Below are positions 63,630 to 64,000 of a DNA stretch of 64,000 nt, piece by piece (the stretch's first letter is position 1; the number at the start of each line of letters is the position of its first letter). Origin of the DNA: Casuarius casuarius. Lineage: Eukaryota > Chordata > Aves > Casuariiformes > Casuariidae. The stretch spans positions 709,258 through 773,257 of the forward strand of contig PTFA01000361.1 in NCBI GenBank assembly GCA_003342895.1, read 5' to 3'. The notes beneath the pieces were generated by a model. That model did not search any database and had not been told where the DNA came from. It saw nothing but the letters and a program-made list of their open reading frames with translations. The translations under genes were made by a program, and so were the position numbers.

Positions 63630-64000
63630 TGTTACTTGGGATTTTTGATTTAGCAGAGTGATACAGAAGGATACTGAAATCACAATACAACTGTAAGTTA
63701 CACTTAGCAAAGTATATCAATTGCAATATACAGTTCAATCACAATACAAATGTGATCCCTATTACCGNTCTCTACAATATGCTCACCGTCACGACGCTTA
63801 GCATCCCCAGTCACTGGGAAGGAGCATGTGGGTTGAAGCCAGCTCAAGCCCATTGCTCTCTTTGAAATTCTTTTGTTAGTTGTTGAGTTTTTATGCTCTA
63901 TGTTGGGCTGAGCCACATATCCACTTCCCCTATGCTGGTCTGGCCATCTCGGGGAGACAGTCACACCCTTTTAATGAACTCGGGGAAAACATTTACGCTA
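63630..64000 (-). mobile_element. Probable avian ERV LTR, cut by the window edge
   Basis: From about 63,750 the sequence is richer in CpG than the rest of the window (ACCGN, CACCGTCACGACGC, CTCGGGG twice). This suggests a recently inserted element. On the minus strand a TATA-like ATAAAAACTC (plus-strand complement near 63890) precedes about 260 bp of R/U5-like sequence. The segment ends in GTAACA, whose plus-strand complement TGTTAC starts at 63630 and would be the U5 terminus. Its texture resembles avian ERVL-type LTRs. The other end lies beyond position 64000, so termini and duplication cannot be tested. An unresolved base lies at 63768. Confidence 0.5.
63678..63749. repeat. 13-bp direct repeat inside the probable LTR
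   Basis: AATCACAATACAA occurs at 63678-63690 and again at 63737-63749. It probably belongs to the R/U5 part of the element. Confidence 0.85.

Overview
The window reads as non-coding DNA from a bird, or at least a sauropsid. It is AT-rich and sparse in repeats, and the identifiable old repeats are fragments of CR1, the LINE family typical of birds and reptiles. There is also a compact solo LTR with a 6-bp target-site duplication, the pattern of avian alpha/beta-type endogenous retroviruses. I recognise no protein-coding gene, rRNA, tRNA or CRISPR array. The longest open frames (228, 191 and 146 codons) look like chance: they overlap open frames in other phases or strands, are hydrophobic or low in complexity, and match no family I know. 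The segment is therefore best described as intergenic DNA or the inside of a very large intron. Small exons flanked by introns cannot be excluded by eye.

Layout. Positions 1-22,400 are plain AT-rich sequence with small simple-sequence features: a (TA)n run, a 20-bp-stem hairpin at 8,760-8,805, local tandem duplications, a C16 tract and a short array of direct and inverted repeats at 20.9 kb. From 22.4 to 23.67 kb there is a GC-richer patch holding the longest open frame. At 24.69-24.97 kb there is an AT-only stretch with an 18-bp palindrome, and at 25.5-26.15 kb a strongly purine-biased strand. From 26 to 39 kb the sequence is unremarkable except for a small CpG-containing GC patch (31.5-31.8 kb) and four evenly spaced CCAAT boxes (30.8 kb).

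Positions 39.26-41.11 kb hold two CR1 fragments in convergent orientation, with a perfect CTGTCACGTGACAG E-box palindrome between them. A third, antisense, decayed CR1 lies at 49.54-50.9 kb. The stretch 54.4-56.5 kb has the texture of conserved vertebrate non-coding DNA (homeodomain-type TAAT cores and a perfect MEF2-type site), but conservation cannot be shown from one sequence. A 235-bp solo LTR on the minus strand lies at 56,776-57,010, an LTR-like promoter fragment at about 61.33-61.70 kb, and what looks like the U5 end of another minus-strand LTR runs off the right edge from about 63,630.

Nineteen isolated single N bases are scattered through the window. They look like unresolved consensus calls and not gaps. 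I found no coordinated gene system here. The best-supported observations concern transposable-element history and a few unusual palindromes.
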